A stretch of DNA of 14,314 nt, taken from Chloroflexota bacterium (GTDB lineage Bacteria; Chloroflexota; Limnocylindria; Limnocylindrales; CSP1-4). The stretch's first letter is position 1, and each line of letters opens with the position of its first letter. The stretch covers positions 1 through 14,314 of the forward strand of contig JAGDMV010000023.1 of the NCBI GenBank assembly GCA_017860675.1, given 5' to 3'. The notes under the pieces were generated by a model. That model ran no database searches and was not told the DNA's origin. It saw nothing but the letters and a program-made list of their open reading frames with translations. This document shows, one piece after another, positions 8,323 through 14,314 of this stretch. The position numbers were made by a program, and so were the translations under genes.

Positions 8323-8365
8323 CTCGCTGCCGCTCCCCAGGCGCTCACGCCGCCGCCGGCCGTGC

Positions 8366-9442
8366 TCACGCCTCCGCCGCTCCCGCCATGGCGGCGTGCT
8401 GGGCGGCCAGGCGGCGGCCCTCGGCCGGGTCCGCCGGCCAGATGGGCTTGAACGTGGTCCACTGCTCGGGAGCGAGCCCGATTGCCCGCTCAAGGTCATC
8501 GGCGATCGCCTGGGTGGCACGGACGAGCTCGGCGGGCTCGTCGGAGGCGACGTGGACCGGCGTCCCGACGCCGGCGACGAAGCTGCCGTCGGGGTGCCGG
8601 ATCGTCCAGACGACGACCAGCGGCGCGCCGGTCCGGGCGCCGAGGGTCGCCGGCCCTGCCGGCAGCGTCGTCCAGTCGCCGAAGAGACGAACCGGCAGAC
8701 CGTCCGGTCGGTAGCCCCAGTCGACGAGAAGGGCGAGCACCTCGCCGGCTCGCAGGACCCGGTAGACCTCGCGCAGGTTGCGCCAGCGGATGAGCTCGAC
8801 GCCCCACGCCCGGCGCGGGGCGTGCATCACCTCGAGGAGGTCCTCGTAGGCCGTGTCGTCGATCAGGAGCCGGATCGGGAGGCCGTGCCGGGCGATGGCC
8901 GCCACGCCGATCTCGCCGTTGCCCAGGTGGGCGCCGACCATGATCAGCCTGCCGTCATCCGCGCGGGCCGCCGAAAGCCGGGGCCAGGCGCCGGTATCCA
9001 CCGATGCCTCGGCCTGGCCCGGCTTCAGCCGGCCCAGCCGCAGCGACTCGAGGATCCAGCGGGCCTGGTTGCGGAACACCGCCCGGGCCAGGCGGCCGGC
9101 AGCCGGATCCGAGGGAGCGACGCGCAGGACGTGGGCGGCGTTCGCCTGGACGATCCGGCGCTTCGGAGGCCACAGCCAGTAGACGAGGACGGCCATCCAG
9201 CCGCCGGCCCGCGCCGCCGGGCCGAGGGGCAGGCGGCCGAGCACCGCGACCGCGGCGCGGTACCCGGCGAGCACGATCCGCTCGCGGAGGCGCGGCCCGC
9301 GACGCTGGTAGCGAAGCGGGTCGCGGATCTCGTAGCCGGCCGCCCGGGCTGCGGGCACCGGGCTGTCGCCCGTCTCTCGCCCGTTGCCAGTCGCCGGCCC
9401 GGCCCTCGTCGGGCGTGTCGGACCGGCGTCCACCGGCGTCAC
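8366..9442 (-). CDS. LpxL/PatA-type lysophospholipid acyltransferase (first of two)
   Basis: 358-aa acyltransferase of the same family as its downstream neighbour but clearly diverged from it. The first ~40 residues are Pro/Gly/Arg-rich and probably disordered. A hydrophobic segment (about 80-91) is followed by the family signature PPKRRIVQANAAHVL (92-106). The catalytic motif is HX4E (H172/E177, AHLGNGE), the version found in LpxL/LpxM, whereas the other copy has HX4D. Further family features are LLVDWGYRPDG, then VRLFGDWTTLPAGPA and a C-terminal WTTFKPIWP. The GTG at 9442 forms a GTGA overlap with the ino1 stop (9441-9439), a strong sign of translational coupling. The open frame extends on to 10174, but that extension is antisense to or overlapping Ino1 coding sequence. 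Role inferred from the operon: one acylation step in PI-mannoside assembly (PatA-like). Confidence 0.8.
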   Translation of the reverse strand: MTPVDAGPTRPTRAGPATGNGRETGDSPVPAARAAGYEIRDPLRYQRRGPRLRERIVLAGYRAAVAVLGRLPLGPAARAGGWMAVLVYWLWPPKRRIVQANAAHVLRVAPSDPAAGRLARAVFRNQARWILESLRLGRLKPGQAEASVDTGAWPRLSAARADDGRLIMVGAHLGNGEIGVAAIARHGLPIRLLIDDTAYEDLLEVMHAPRRAWGVELIRWRNLREVYRVLRAGEVLALLVDWGYRPDGLPVRLFGDWTTLPAGPATLGARTGAPLVVVWTIRHPDGSFVAGVGTPVHVASDEPAELVRATQAIADDLERAIGLAPEQWTTFKPIWPADPAEGRRLAAQHAAMAGAAEA

Positions 9443-10683
9443 TTCCGGGCAGCCTCGGGGGGAGAGGACGTCCTGGCGATCGTCCGCAGCGTGCGCTTGG
9501 CCGGTTGCTCCGTCCCGACGAGCGTCTCGTTGTCCTCGCCCCGGATGAAGGCCTCCACCCGGTTGAAGGCGACGTCGTCGTGGATCTGCCGCGGCGGGCT
9601 CTTCATGAAGTAGCTGGACGGGGCGACGAGGGTCCCCTTCAGACCCCGGTCGAGCCCGAGCTTGAGGCAGCGGATCGCGTCGGTGATGACGCCGGCGCTG
9701 TTGGGGCTGTCCCAGACCTCGAGCTTCAGCTCCATGTTGAGCGGCACGTCGCCGTAGGTTGTGCCCTCCATCCGGATGTGGCACCACTTTCGGTCCTTGA
9801 GCCAGGGCACGTAGTCGGACGGCCCGACGTGCACGTCGTCCGGCTCGATCTCGTAGTCGAGCATCGAGGTGACCGCGTTCGTCTTGCTGATCTTCTTGCT
9901 CTCGAGCCGCTCGCGCTCGAGCATGTTCAGGAAGTCGGTGTTGCCGCCGAAGTTGAGCTGGTACGTCCGATCGACCCTGACGCCGCGGTCCATGAAGAGG
10001 CGGGTGAGGACGCGGTGGGTGATCGTGGCCCCGACCTGGCTCTTGATGTCGTCGCCGATGACCGGCAGGCCCTCCTCCGCGAAGCGGCGCTGCCAGTAGG
10101 GCTCGCGGCCGATGAACACCGGGATCGCGTTGATGAAGCCGACGCCTGCCTTCAGGGCCTGCTCGACGTACCACTTGGTGGCCTCCTCGCTCCCGACGGG
10201 GAGGTAGGAGACCATCACGTCGACCTCGCGCTCCTTGAGGATGCCGACCACGTCGGCAGTCGGGCCGGGCGCCTTCTCGATGATCTGCGACAGGTACTTG
10301 CCGAGGCCGTCGTGGGTCATCCCGCGGTCGACCGTCACCCCGATCGTGGGGACCTGCTGGAAGACGTAGGTGTTGTTCGGCTTGGCGTAGATCGCCTCGG
10401 ACAGGTCCTTGCCGACCTTGTTCTTGTCGATGTCGAAGGCGGCCACGAACTCGATGTCGCGGATGTGGTAGCCGCCCAGGTTGACGTGCATCAGGCCGGG
10501 GACGAAGTCCGTCTCCCGGGCGTCCTCGTAGTAGTAGCGCCCCTGCACGAGGCTGCTGGCGCAGTTGCCGACGCCGACGATGGCGACCCGGATCTTGCCG
10601 TCCTTGCGCCTCGCCCCGGCCCAGACGCCTGTCCCGTTGGCGCTGGCGCCGTTGCCGCCCGAGCTGGTGTCCTTCTTGGCCAT
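9439..10683 (-). CDS. ino1: Inositol-3-phosphate synthase (actinobacterial-type Ino1)
   Basis: 414-aa cytoplasmic NAD-dependent isomerase/cyclase converting glucose-6-phosphate to inositol-3-phosphate (L-myo-inositol-1-phosphate), the entry to all inositol lipids. Very strong family match. The Rossmann motif VAIVGVGNCASSLVQG is at 33-48, followed by VPGLMHV (61-67), VSYLPVGSEEA, GDDIKSQVGATITHR (NAD/active-site region), NTDFLNMLERERLESKK, GPSDYVPW and VWDSPNSAGV. These are the blocks of the short mycobacterial Ino1 (about 365 aa) rather than the longer eukaryotic type. The extra length is a Ser/Gly/Asn/Lys-rich N-terminal extension of about 30 residues and a C-terminal tail of about 30. ATG start; AGGAGG at 10703-10698 is 14 nt upstream, a long spacing. 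It lies 52 nt after the phosphatidyltransferase gene and its stop is coupled by GTGA to the next acyltransferase. Confidence 0.96.
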   Translation of the reverse strand: MAKKDTSSGGNGASANGTGVWAGARRKDGKIRVAIVGVGNCASSLVQGRYYYEDARETDFVPGLMHVNLGGYHIRDIEFVAAFDIDKNKVGKDLSEAIYAKPNNTYVFQQVPTIGVTVDRGMTHDGLGKYLSQIIEKAPGPTADVVGILKEREVDVMVSYLPVGSEEATKWYVEQALKAGVGFINAIPVFIGREPYWQRRFAEEGLPVIGDDIKSQVGATITHRVLTRLFMDRGVRVDRTYQLNFGGNTDFLNMLERERLESKKISKTNAVTSMLDYEIEPDDVHVGPSDYVPWLKDRKWCHIRMEGTTYGDVPLNMELKLEVWDSPNSAGVITDAIRCLKLGLDRGLKGTLVAPSSYFMKSPPRQIHDDVAFNRVEAFIRGEDNETLVGTEQPAKRTLRTIARTSSPPEAARK

Positions 10684-10735
10684 GGTTCGTGCCGATGCCT
10701 CCTGGCTGGTTGGGTGAGATGGTGGGTGGGTCGTG

Positions 10736-11419
10736 TCAGGCGATCGGGCCCGGCCCCCCTCCTCGCGCCTGGGCGCGGACGTGCAGGATCCGCTGCACGA
10801 CGGTGGCGGTGGCCGCCAGCGCGATCAGGCCGAGGGCCAGGGCGAGCCAGGCCCGGCCGGCCGAGAGGTCGGACCAGGCGGCGCCCGCCGGTCCGGCCAC
10901 CCCACCGGCCACGCCGGCCGCGACGAGGCCGACCGAAAGCACGACCAGCCGGATCTCGCGCGGGGCGAGGCCGACGGCGGCCATGCCGGTCCCGGCGGTG
11001 AAGCCAAGACCCTCGGACTTGGCCCTTGCGTAGCTGACCAGGAAGGCCGATGCCATGGCTGCGGCCGCGAGCAGGGCGCCGAGGGCGAACTCGCCGGCGA
11101 CGCAGCCCCAGACGATCCCGACGTAGACGAGCGCCTCGCCCCAGCGGTCGAAGACCGAGTCCATGAACGCGCCCAGCTTGCTCACCTTGCCGGTAGCCCG
11201 GGCGAGCGTCCCGTCGAACATGTCAAAGGCGCCGCCGAGGAACACGACGATCCCGCCGGCGAGCCATAGCTGCGCGGCCAGGAGGGCGGCCCCGGCCGCG
11301 GTGATGGCGAAGCCGATGAGGGTGAGCGCATCGGGGCTGAGCCCGAGACGGCCCATGGCCAGGGCGATCGGCTCGAAGATCGCCTTCACCCGGGAGCGGG
11401 TCTCGTTCGAGATGGCCAT
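10736..11419 (-). CDS. CDP-alcohol phosphatidyltransferase, likely phosphatidylinositol phosphate synthase
   Basis: 227-aa integral membrane enzyme with about six helices, the standard size of the family. It carries the full catalytic signature D-x2-D-G-x2-A-R-x8-G-x3-D-x3-D as D66, D69, G70, A73, R74, G83, D87 and D91. The segment SYARAKSEG (129-137) resembles the SY-x-KARAE region of mycobacterial PgsA1-type phosphatidylinositol phosphate synthases, which contributes to binding the inositol phosphate headgroup. Reaction expected: CDP-diacylglycerol + inositol phosphate to phosphatidylinositol phosphate + CMP, in the cytoplasmic membrane. Substrate choice is supported by the adjacent ino1 and PimA-like genes; phosphatidylglycerophosphate synthase is the main alternative. 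ATG at 11419 lies only 2 nt after the regulator stop, so it is probably coupled to it. It matches the gene order pgsA1-patA-pimA known from mycobacteria. Confidence 0.88.
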   Translation of the reverse strand: MAISNETRSRVKAIFEPIALAMGRLGLSPDALTLIGFAITAAGAALLAAQLWLAGGIVVFLGGAFDMFDGTLARATGKVSKLGAFMDSVFDRWGEALVYVGIVWGCVAGEFALGALLAAAAMASAFLVSYARAKSEGLGFTAGTGMAAVGLAPREIRLVVLSVGLVAAGVAGGVAGPAGAAWSDLSAGRAWLALALGLIALAATATVVQRILHVRAQARGGGPGPIA

Positions 11420-11421
11420 GC

Positions 11422-11772
11422 TCAGCTCGCGATCCCGAGGATGGCCCGCTCGCGCTCGGCCACCTCGCCGAATGCCTCCGCCCGCAGGGAGCAGATCGTC
11501 TCGCGGCCGGTCCGGCGCGAGACCACGAGCCCGGCCTCGCGCAGCCGGCGGATGTGGTGGCTGACGAGGGGCTGGCTAAGGCCGACGTGCTCGATCAGGT
11601 CGCCGACGCTGGCCGGCCCCTCGGCCAGGCGGCGCACGATCCGCAGGCGGTTGACGTCGGCCAGCGCCTTGTGGAAGGTGCGGATCTCGCGGAGATCATC
11701 GGGCTGGTCGACGATCGAGGCGATGGTGGATCGGATGCGGGCGGGCGAAGGGCTCAGGGTGCGCTCCTTCAC
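11422..11772 (-). CDS. ArsR-family winged-helix repressor, first gene of the lipid operon
   Basis: 116-aa DNA-binding protein typical of the ArsR/SmtB family. Winged-helix region: ALADVNRLRIVRRLAEG (36-52), then GDLIEHVGLSQPLVSHHIRRL (helix-turn-helix, 57-77; recognition helix about 66-77) and the wing GLVVSRRTGRETICSL (81-96). The metal-sensing ELCVCDL box is absent: the corresponding segment reads SVGDL, and the only cysteine is C94 in the wing. A classical metalloregulatory role is therefore unlikely, and a lipid, redox or other small ligand, or dimer-only regulation, is possible. Start is a GTG without a clear Shine-Dalgarno; the N-terminus is about 25 residues longer than minimal ArsR proteins. 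It lies behind the promoter and inverted repeat at 11810-11866 and 2 nt before the phosphatidyltransferase gene, consistent with autorepression of the whole operon. Confidence 0.88.
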   Translation of the reverse strand: MKERTLSPSPARIRSTIASIVDQPDDLREIRTFHKALADVNRLRIVRRLAEGPASVGDLIEHVGLSQPLVSHHIRRLREAGLVVSRRTGRETICSLRAEAFGEVAERERAILGIAS

Positions 11773-11809
11773 GGTTTGCAGGGCGGCAGCCGGCCGGCGG
11801 GGACCGGCA

Positions 11810-11837
11810 CAACGCGCATTTATATAAAGCGGCGTTG
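11810..11837. promoter_or_regulatory. 28-bp inverted repeat, probable ArsR-type operator
   Basis: The centre is a perfect 10-bp palindrome, TTTATATAAA (11819-11828), flanked symmetrically by CAACGC (11810-11815) and GCGTTG (11832-11837). Only the 3 bp between arm and centre on each side fail to pair, so 22 of 28 positions are symmetric. The AT-rich core stands out sharply in this GC-rich DNA. The repeat begins right after the predicted -10 box and covers the expected transcription start, the usual place for an autorepressor site. The ArsR-type gene starts 37 nt downstream. Confidence 0.7.
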
Positions 11838-11866
11838 ATGGTAGGCGCGACCGCCGGAGGTGTCAA
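11838..11866 (-). promoter_or_regulatory. Sigma-70-type promoter of the lipid operon
   Basis: On the minus strand there is a perfect -35 box TTGACA (11866-11861), a 17-nt spacer and a -10 box TACCAT (11843-11838; 4 of 6 consensus positions, including TA at the start and the final T). The predicted start is near 11831, inside the inverted repeat, giving a leader of about 60 nt before the GTG of the ArsR-type gene. Near-consensus spacing and -35 make this the best promoter in the window. Confidence 0.6.
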
Positions 11867-11969
11867 GCGTGGTCGCCTGCGTCTCCGGTGGCCGCCGCGC
11901 TCCCGCCGGAGCGGCTCGACCCCGAGACGGTGCCGGCGCCTCGCGTCCGCGGTCCCGGCAGCCGGCAGG

Positions 11970-14003
11970 TCAGCCGCCGAAGGGGTCGGCCACCCCGGCG
12001 CGGAGGAAGAGCGGTAGGTGCTCGAGCGGGGCGGCCGCCTCGACGGTCTGGCCGCCCTCGAGCCGCCGCCCGGTCGCCCGCTCGACCCAGGCGGCGCCGG
12101 CAGGCAGGTAGACGGTGCGTGCCGTCGCCCCGGGCGAGGTCACCGGTGCCACGAGGAGGTCCGGCCCGAGCAGGTACTGGTCGACCGGGTCCCAGGCCGC
12201 CGGGTCGCCGGGGAAGTCGACGAAGCACGGCCGCATCGGCGGCAGGCCGGTGTCGGCCGCCTGCCCGGCCTGGAGAGCAAGGTAGGGGCGGAGCCGCTCT
12301 CGCAGGCGGAGGTGCTCGATCAGGATCGCGTACGCGTCCGGGCCGAACGACCAGACCTGGTTCGGGCCGCCCGGGCCACCGATACCGGAGCCCGGGCTCC
12401 GGTAGCCGTGGAGGCGGAAGATCGGGCAGAACGCCCCGTACTGGAACCAGCGGACGAGCAGCTCGCGGAATCCGGGGTCCTCCGGCTCGCCGCCGATGAA
12501 GCCGCCGATATCGGTGGTCCACCAGGGGATGCCGGCCAGACCGGCGTTCAGCCCGGCCGGAACCTGGGCCCGGAACGCCTCCCAGGTGGAGGTCACGTCG
12601 CCGGACCAGAGGACGATGCCGTGGCGCTGCGAGCCGGCCCAGGCCGATCGGACGAGGGTGACGAACTCCCGGCCGGCCGCCCTCATCCCCTCGGCCACCA
12701 TCCGGGCATGCTCGCGGGGATAGAGGTTGGCCACCGCGAGGCCGGGGCCGGCGGCGAAGACGAGCTCCTCGGGCTCAAGGGGGATGATCTCCGGCTCGCA
12801 GCCGTCGAGCCAGAGCGCCGCCACCCCGCGATCGACGTAGCCGCGCCGCAGCCCGGCCCACATGGCCGCCCTGGCGGCCGGGTTGGTGGCGTCCACGAGG
12901 GCGAGCCGGACGGGATCCTCGGAGCCGCTGTCGATGAAGGTTGCCAGGGCGGTCCCACCGGTCGCAGCGCCGACGAGCAGGCCGCCATCGGCCAGCGGGC
13001 CATATGCATCCGACGCCGGATTGACGTGCGGCCAGACGCTGACCATCAGGCGCACCCCCAGGGCGGAGAGCTCGGCCGTCATCGCCTCGGGATCGGGCCA
13101 GTCGACCGGGTCGAACGTCCAGTCGCCGAAGCGGGGCCAGTGGAGCGCGTCCAGGACGATCACGGCGAGGGGCAGGCCCCGCCCGGTGACGTGCTCGCGG
13201 GCCGCCGCCAGGAGCGCCGCCTGGGACGGGTAGCGAAGGGTCGACTGCCAGAAGCCGAGGGCCCAGTCGGGCAGCGGGGCCGGGCGCCCGGCGACCGCGG
13301 CGTAGGCCTCCACGATGGCGCGCGGCGTGTCGCCGGCCACGACCCAGTAGTCGAGCTGCGCGGTCGCCTCGGCCACCCACCGCGTCCGCTGCCCGGTCAG
13401 CTCGACCCGGCCGACCGCCGGGTTGTTCCAGAGGAAGCCGTAGCCCCTCGACGAGAGCAGGAAGGGGACGCTGACGTTCATGTTCCGCTGGGCGAGCTCG
13501 AGGACGTGGCCGGCATGGTCGAGCGCGCCATGCTGGTGCTGGCCGAGGCCATAGCGGCGCTCGCGGGGCTCGGCCGCGAAGCTGACCTCCAGCGCAGGCA
13601 GCTGTCCGCGGGCCCGCCAGCGCCGGGGGCCCGGCCAGGCCGGGGCGGTGCGCTCCTCGGCGAGCAGGGCCGCCCCGGTGTCGGCCCGCGCGAAGCTGAG
13701 ATGGACGGTGGGACCGTGCATCGGCACGACCCTGGCGTCGCGGGAGGCTACGAGCGCCAGCCGGCCGTTCGTCAGTGTCGCCCGGCCCTCCGTGAACGTC
13801 AGGCGCGTCCCCGGGGACGGCGGCGGCGGCAGGAGGATGGCCCCGAGCAGGTCGTCGCGGATCGGTCCGAGTGCCGCCCGCACCCGGATGCCGTCGGGTC
13901 CCCATGGCTCCACCCGGAGCCGCTCGCGTCCGGCCCGGATGACGAGGGCGAGCCCGTCCGCCCGGAGCTCCGGCTCGCCAGCCTGCCCATTCCGGTCGAT
14001 CAC
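11970..14003 (-). CDS. Glycoside hydrolase family 31 (alpha-glucosidase/alpha-xylosidase type)
   Basis: 677-aa GH31 enzyme with no signal peptide, so probably cytoplasmic. N-terminal beta-sandwich about 1-225 with YGLGQHQHG (151-159) and LWNNP (191-195), then a TIM barrel from about 245 (LPDWALGFWQS, 244-254; LDALHWPRFGDWTFDP, 284-299). Catalytic nucleophile region ALWLDGCEPEI (396-406, nucleophile D400). Acid/base in WSGD (466-469, D469). Further active-site blocks are WWTTDIGGF (494-502) and FRLHGYRSPG (529-538). The C-terminal beta domain starts about 605 (DQYLLGPDLLVAPV). Family chemistry: retaining hydrolysis or transfer of alpha-linked glucose or xylose from non-reducing ends. Substrate cannot be fixed from sequence. 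The GTG start overlaps the TGA of the small upstream ORF as GTGA. It stops about 100 nt before the lipid operon promoter, so it is a separate unit or reads through into it. Confidence 0.9.
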   Translation of the reverse strand: MIDRNGQAGEPELRADGLALVIRAGRERLRVEPWGPDGIRVRAALGPIRDDLLGAILLPPPPSPGTRLTFTEGRATLTNGRLALVASRDARVVPMHGPTVHLSFARADTGAALLAEERTAPAWPGPRRWRARGQLPALEVSFAAEPRERRYGLGQHQHGALDHAGHVLELAQRNMNVSVPFLLSSRGYGFLWNNPAVGRVELTGQRTRWVAEATAQLDYWVVAGDTPRAIVEAYAAVAGRPAPLPDWALGFWQSTLRYPSQAALLAAAREHVTGRGLPLAVIVLDALHWPRFGDWTFDPVDWPDPEAMTAELSALGVRLMVSVWPHVNPASDAYGPLADGGLLVGAATGGTALATFIDSGSEDPVRLALVDATNPAARAAMWAGLRRGYVDRGVAALWLDGCEPEIIPLEPEELVFAAGPGLAVANLYPREHARMVAEGMRAAGREFVTLVRSAWAGSQRHGIVLWSGDVTSTWEAFRAQVPAGLNAGLAGIPWWTTDIGGFIGGEPEDPGFRELLVRWFQYGAFCPIFRLHGYRSPGSGIGGPGGPNQVWSFGPDAYAILIEHLRLRERLRPYLALQAGQAADTGLPPMRPCFVDFPGDPAAWDPVDQYLLGPDLLVAPVTSPGATARTVYLPAGAAWVERATGRRLEGGQTVEAAAPLEHLPLFLRAGVADPFGG

Positions 14004-14203
14004 TCGGGAGCTGCCCCGGGCGGCTGCCGCCGCCCGCCCGGGCGGCCTCGCCGCGCCTGCGCGTCGAGCACCTGCTTGAACTGCTTGGCCAGCCCGGTGC
14101 GCATCCCCTTCCGGGCGGCGGCCTCTGCGTCGCGGTCGCGCCGCCGGGCGCGGGCTGCCTCCGCCGGCGGGAGCTGCTCGTCGGGTCCGGGCTCGCCGGT
14201 CAT
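14000..14203 (-). CDS. Small basic hypothetical protein, coupled to the GH31 gene
   Basis: 67-aa protein starting at ATG, not recognised. It is rich in Arg, Ala, Glu and Gln with a predicted long charged helix (about residues 12-52, including LAKQFKQVLDAQ) and a Pro/Gly-rich tail. There is no signal peptide, membrane helix or cysteine. Support for it being real is the 4-nt GTGA overlap between its stop and the GH31 start, the same junction type as in the neighbouring operon. No clear Shine-Dalgarno sits at the usual distance; GGGGAGG is about 20 nt upstream. It could also be a chance open frame in GC-rich DNA. Confidence 0.5.
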   Translation of the reverse strand: MTGEPGPDEQLPPAEAARARRRDRDAEAAARKGMRTGLAKQFKQVLDAQARRGRPGGRRQPPGAAPE

Positions 14204-14314
14204 GGCCCGAGCGTGGCGCGCCGCCTCCCCGGCGTCAAGCGGGACCGCAACGGGTGCCGGCTCGGCGGGGGCGCGGGGGCGGGAGCTCCGGCGCGATCCG
14301 GGGCGCCCGGCGGC
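14204..14314 (-). promoter_or_regulatory. Upstream region of the small ORF/GH31 unit, weak promoter candidate
   Basis: This short GC-rich edge holds no gene that I can see. On the minus strand a TTGACG (14238-14233) matches 5 of 6 positions of a -35 box, but the hexamer 17 nt further on (CACGCT, 14215-14210) is a poor -10. If it is used, transcription would begin almost at the ATG, giving a leaderless or very short leader. The assignment is tentative. Confidence 0.22.

Noticed and set aside
8323..8520. N-terminal extension of the second acyltransferase to an ATG at 8520
   Set aside because: The added 66 residues are Arg/Ser/Pro low complexity and overlap the end of the preceding acyltransferase gene. 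The GTG at 8322 has a usable GGGGAG upstream.
9443..10174. N-terminal extension of the first acyltransferase to an ATG at 10174
   Set aside because: This stretch is the Ino1 coding region read in another frame. The GTG at 9442 overlapping the ino1 stop gives a normal-sized acyltransferase.
9004..11001. 665-aa plus-strand open frame opposite ino1 and the first acyltransferase
   Set aside because: The opposite strand holds an unmistakable Ino1. The plus-strand product is a repetitive V/D/A/G/R string typical of an antisense shadow.
11883..11911. Hairpin CTCCGG/CCGGAG downstream of the GH31 gene as a terminator
   Set aside because: Only a 6-bp stem with a 17-nt loop and no T-run; not distinguishable from chance in this composition.
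11835..12499. Plus-strand open frames around the GH31 C-terminus and the promoter region
   Set aside because: Arg/Pro/Gly-rich products without domains, antisense to the conserved GH31 C-terminal domain.
1..14314. CRISPR arrays, tRNA or rRNA genes, insertion sequences, attachment sites, riboswitches
   Set aside because: I saw no regularly spaced repeats, no transposase or integrase motifs and no recognisable structured RNA; apart from the inverted repeat at 11810-11837 the DNA is densely coding.

Overview
This is a very GC-rich window of about 14.3 kb with strong G/C preference at third codon positions, frequent GTG starts and tightly packed genes that overlap by 4 nt. I see no tRNA, rRNA, IS element, phage gene or CRISPR array. 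The style fits a high-GC Chloroflexota bacterium (Limnocylindria/Ellin6529-like) or, less likely, an actinobacterium. That assignment is an inference from composition and gene content, not from a marker gene.

Layout. (1) 5-5158, plus strand: one very large membrane protein that joins two GT-C glycosyltransferases. The N-terminal half is Gpi18-like and the C-terminal half is a protein O-mannosyltransferase (PMT/GT39)-like enzyme. The first extracytoplasmic loop of the PMT half is interrupted by about 400 residues resembling a beta-propeller. (2) 5159-5240: convergent intergenic region with two GC-rich hairpins. (3) 5241-11772, minus strand, read right to left: a compact seven-gene operon, ArsR-type regulator > CDP-alcohol phosphatidyltransferase > inositol-3-phosphate synthase > LpxL/PatA-type acyltransferase > second LpxL/PatA-type acyltransferase > PHP-domain metallohydrolase > PimA-like GT4 mannosyltransferase. 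(4) 11773-11969: a promoter and a 28-bp inverted repeat that look like an autoregulatory control region. (5) 11970-14203, minus strand: a GH31 alpha-glycosidase overlapped by the end of a small basic ORF.

How the genes fit together. The operon reads as a phosphatidylinositol (PI) to acylated PI-mannoside pathway. Ino1 makes inositol phosphate from glucose-6-phosphate. The CDP-alcohol phosphatidyltransferase joins it to CDP-diacylglycerol. PimA adds the first mannose. The two acyltransferases could acylate the mannose and/or the inositol. The core order (phosphatidyltransferase, acyltransferase, PimA) matches the known mycobacterial pgsA1-patA-pimA arrangement. Three things are added here: Ino1 in the same operon, a second acyltransferase, and a PHP-domain protein in the position where a phosphatase for phosphatidylinositol phosphate is needed. 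An ArsR-type repressor without a metal-binding cysteine box heads the operon, behind a near-consensus promoter whose start region is covered by the inverted repeat. The large GT-C protein on the facing strand would use polyprenyl-phosphate sugars outside the membrane. It could elongate the same glycolipid or mannosylate secreted proteins, but the sequence does not decide between these.
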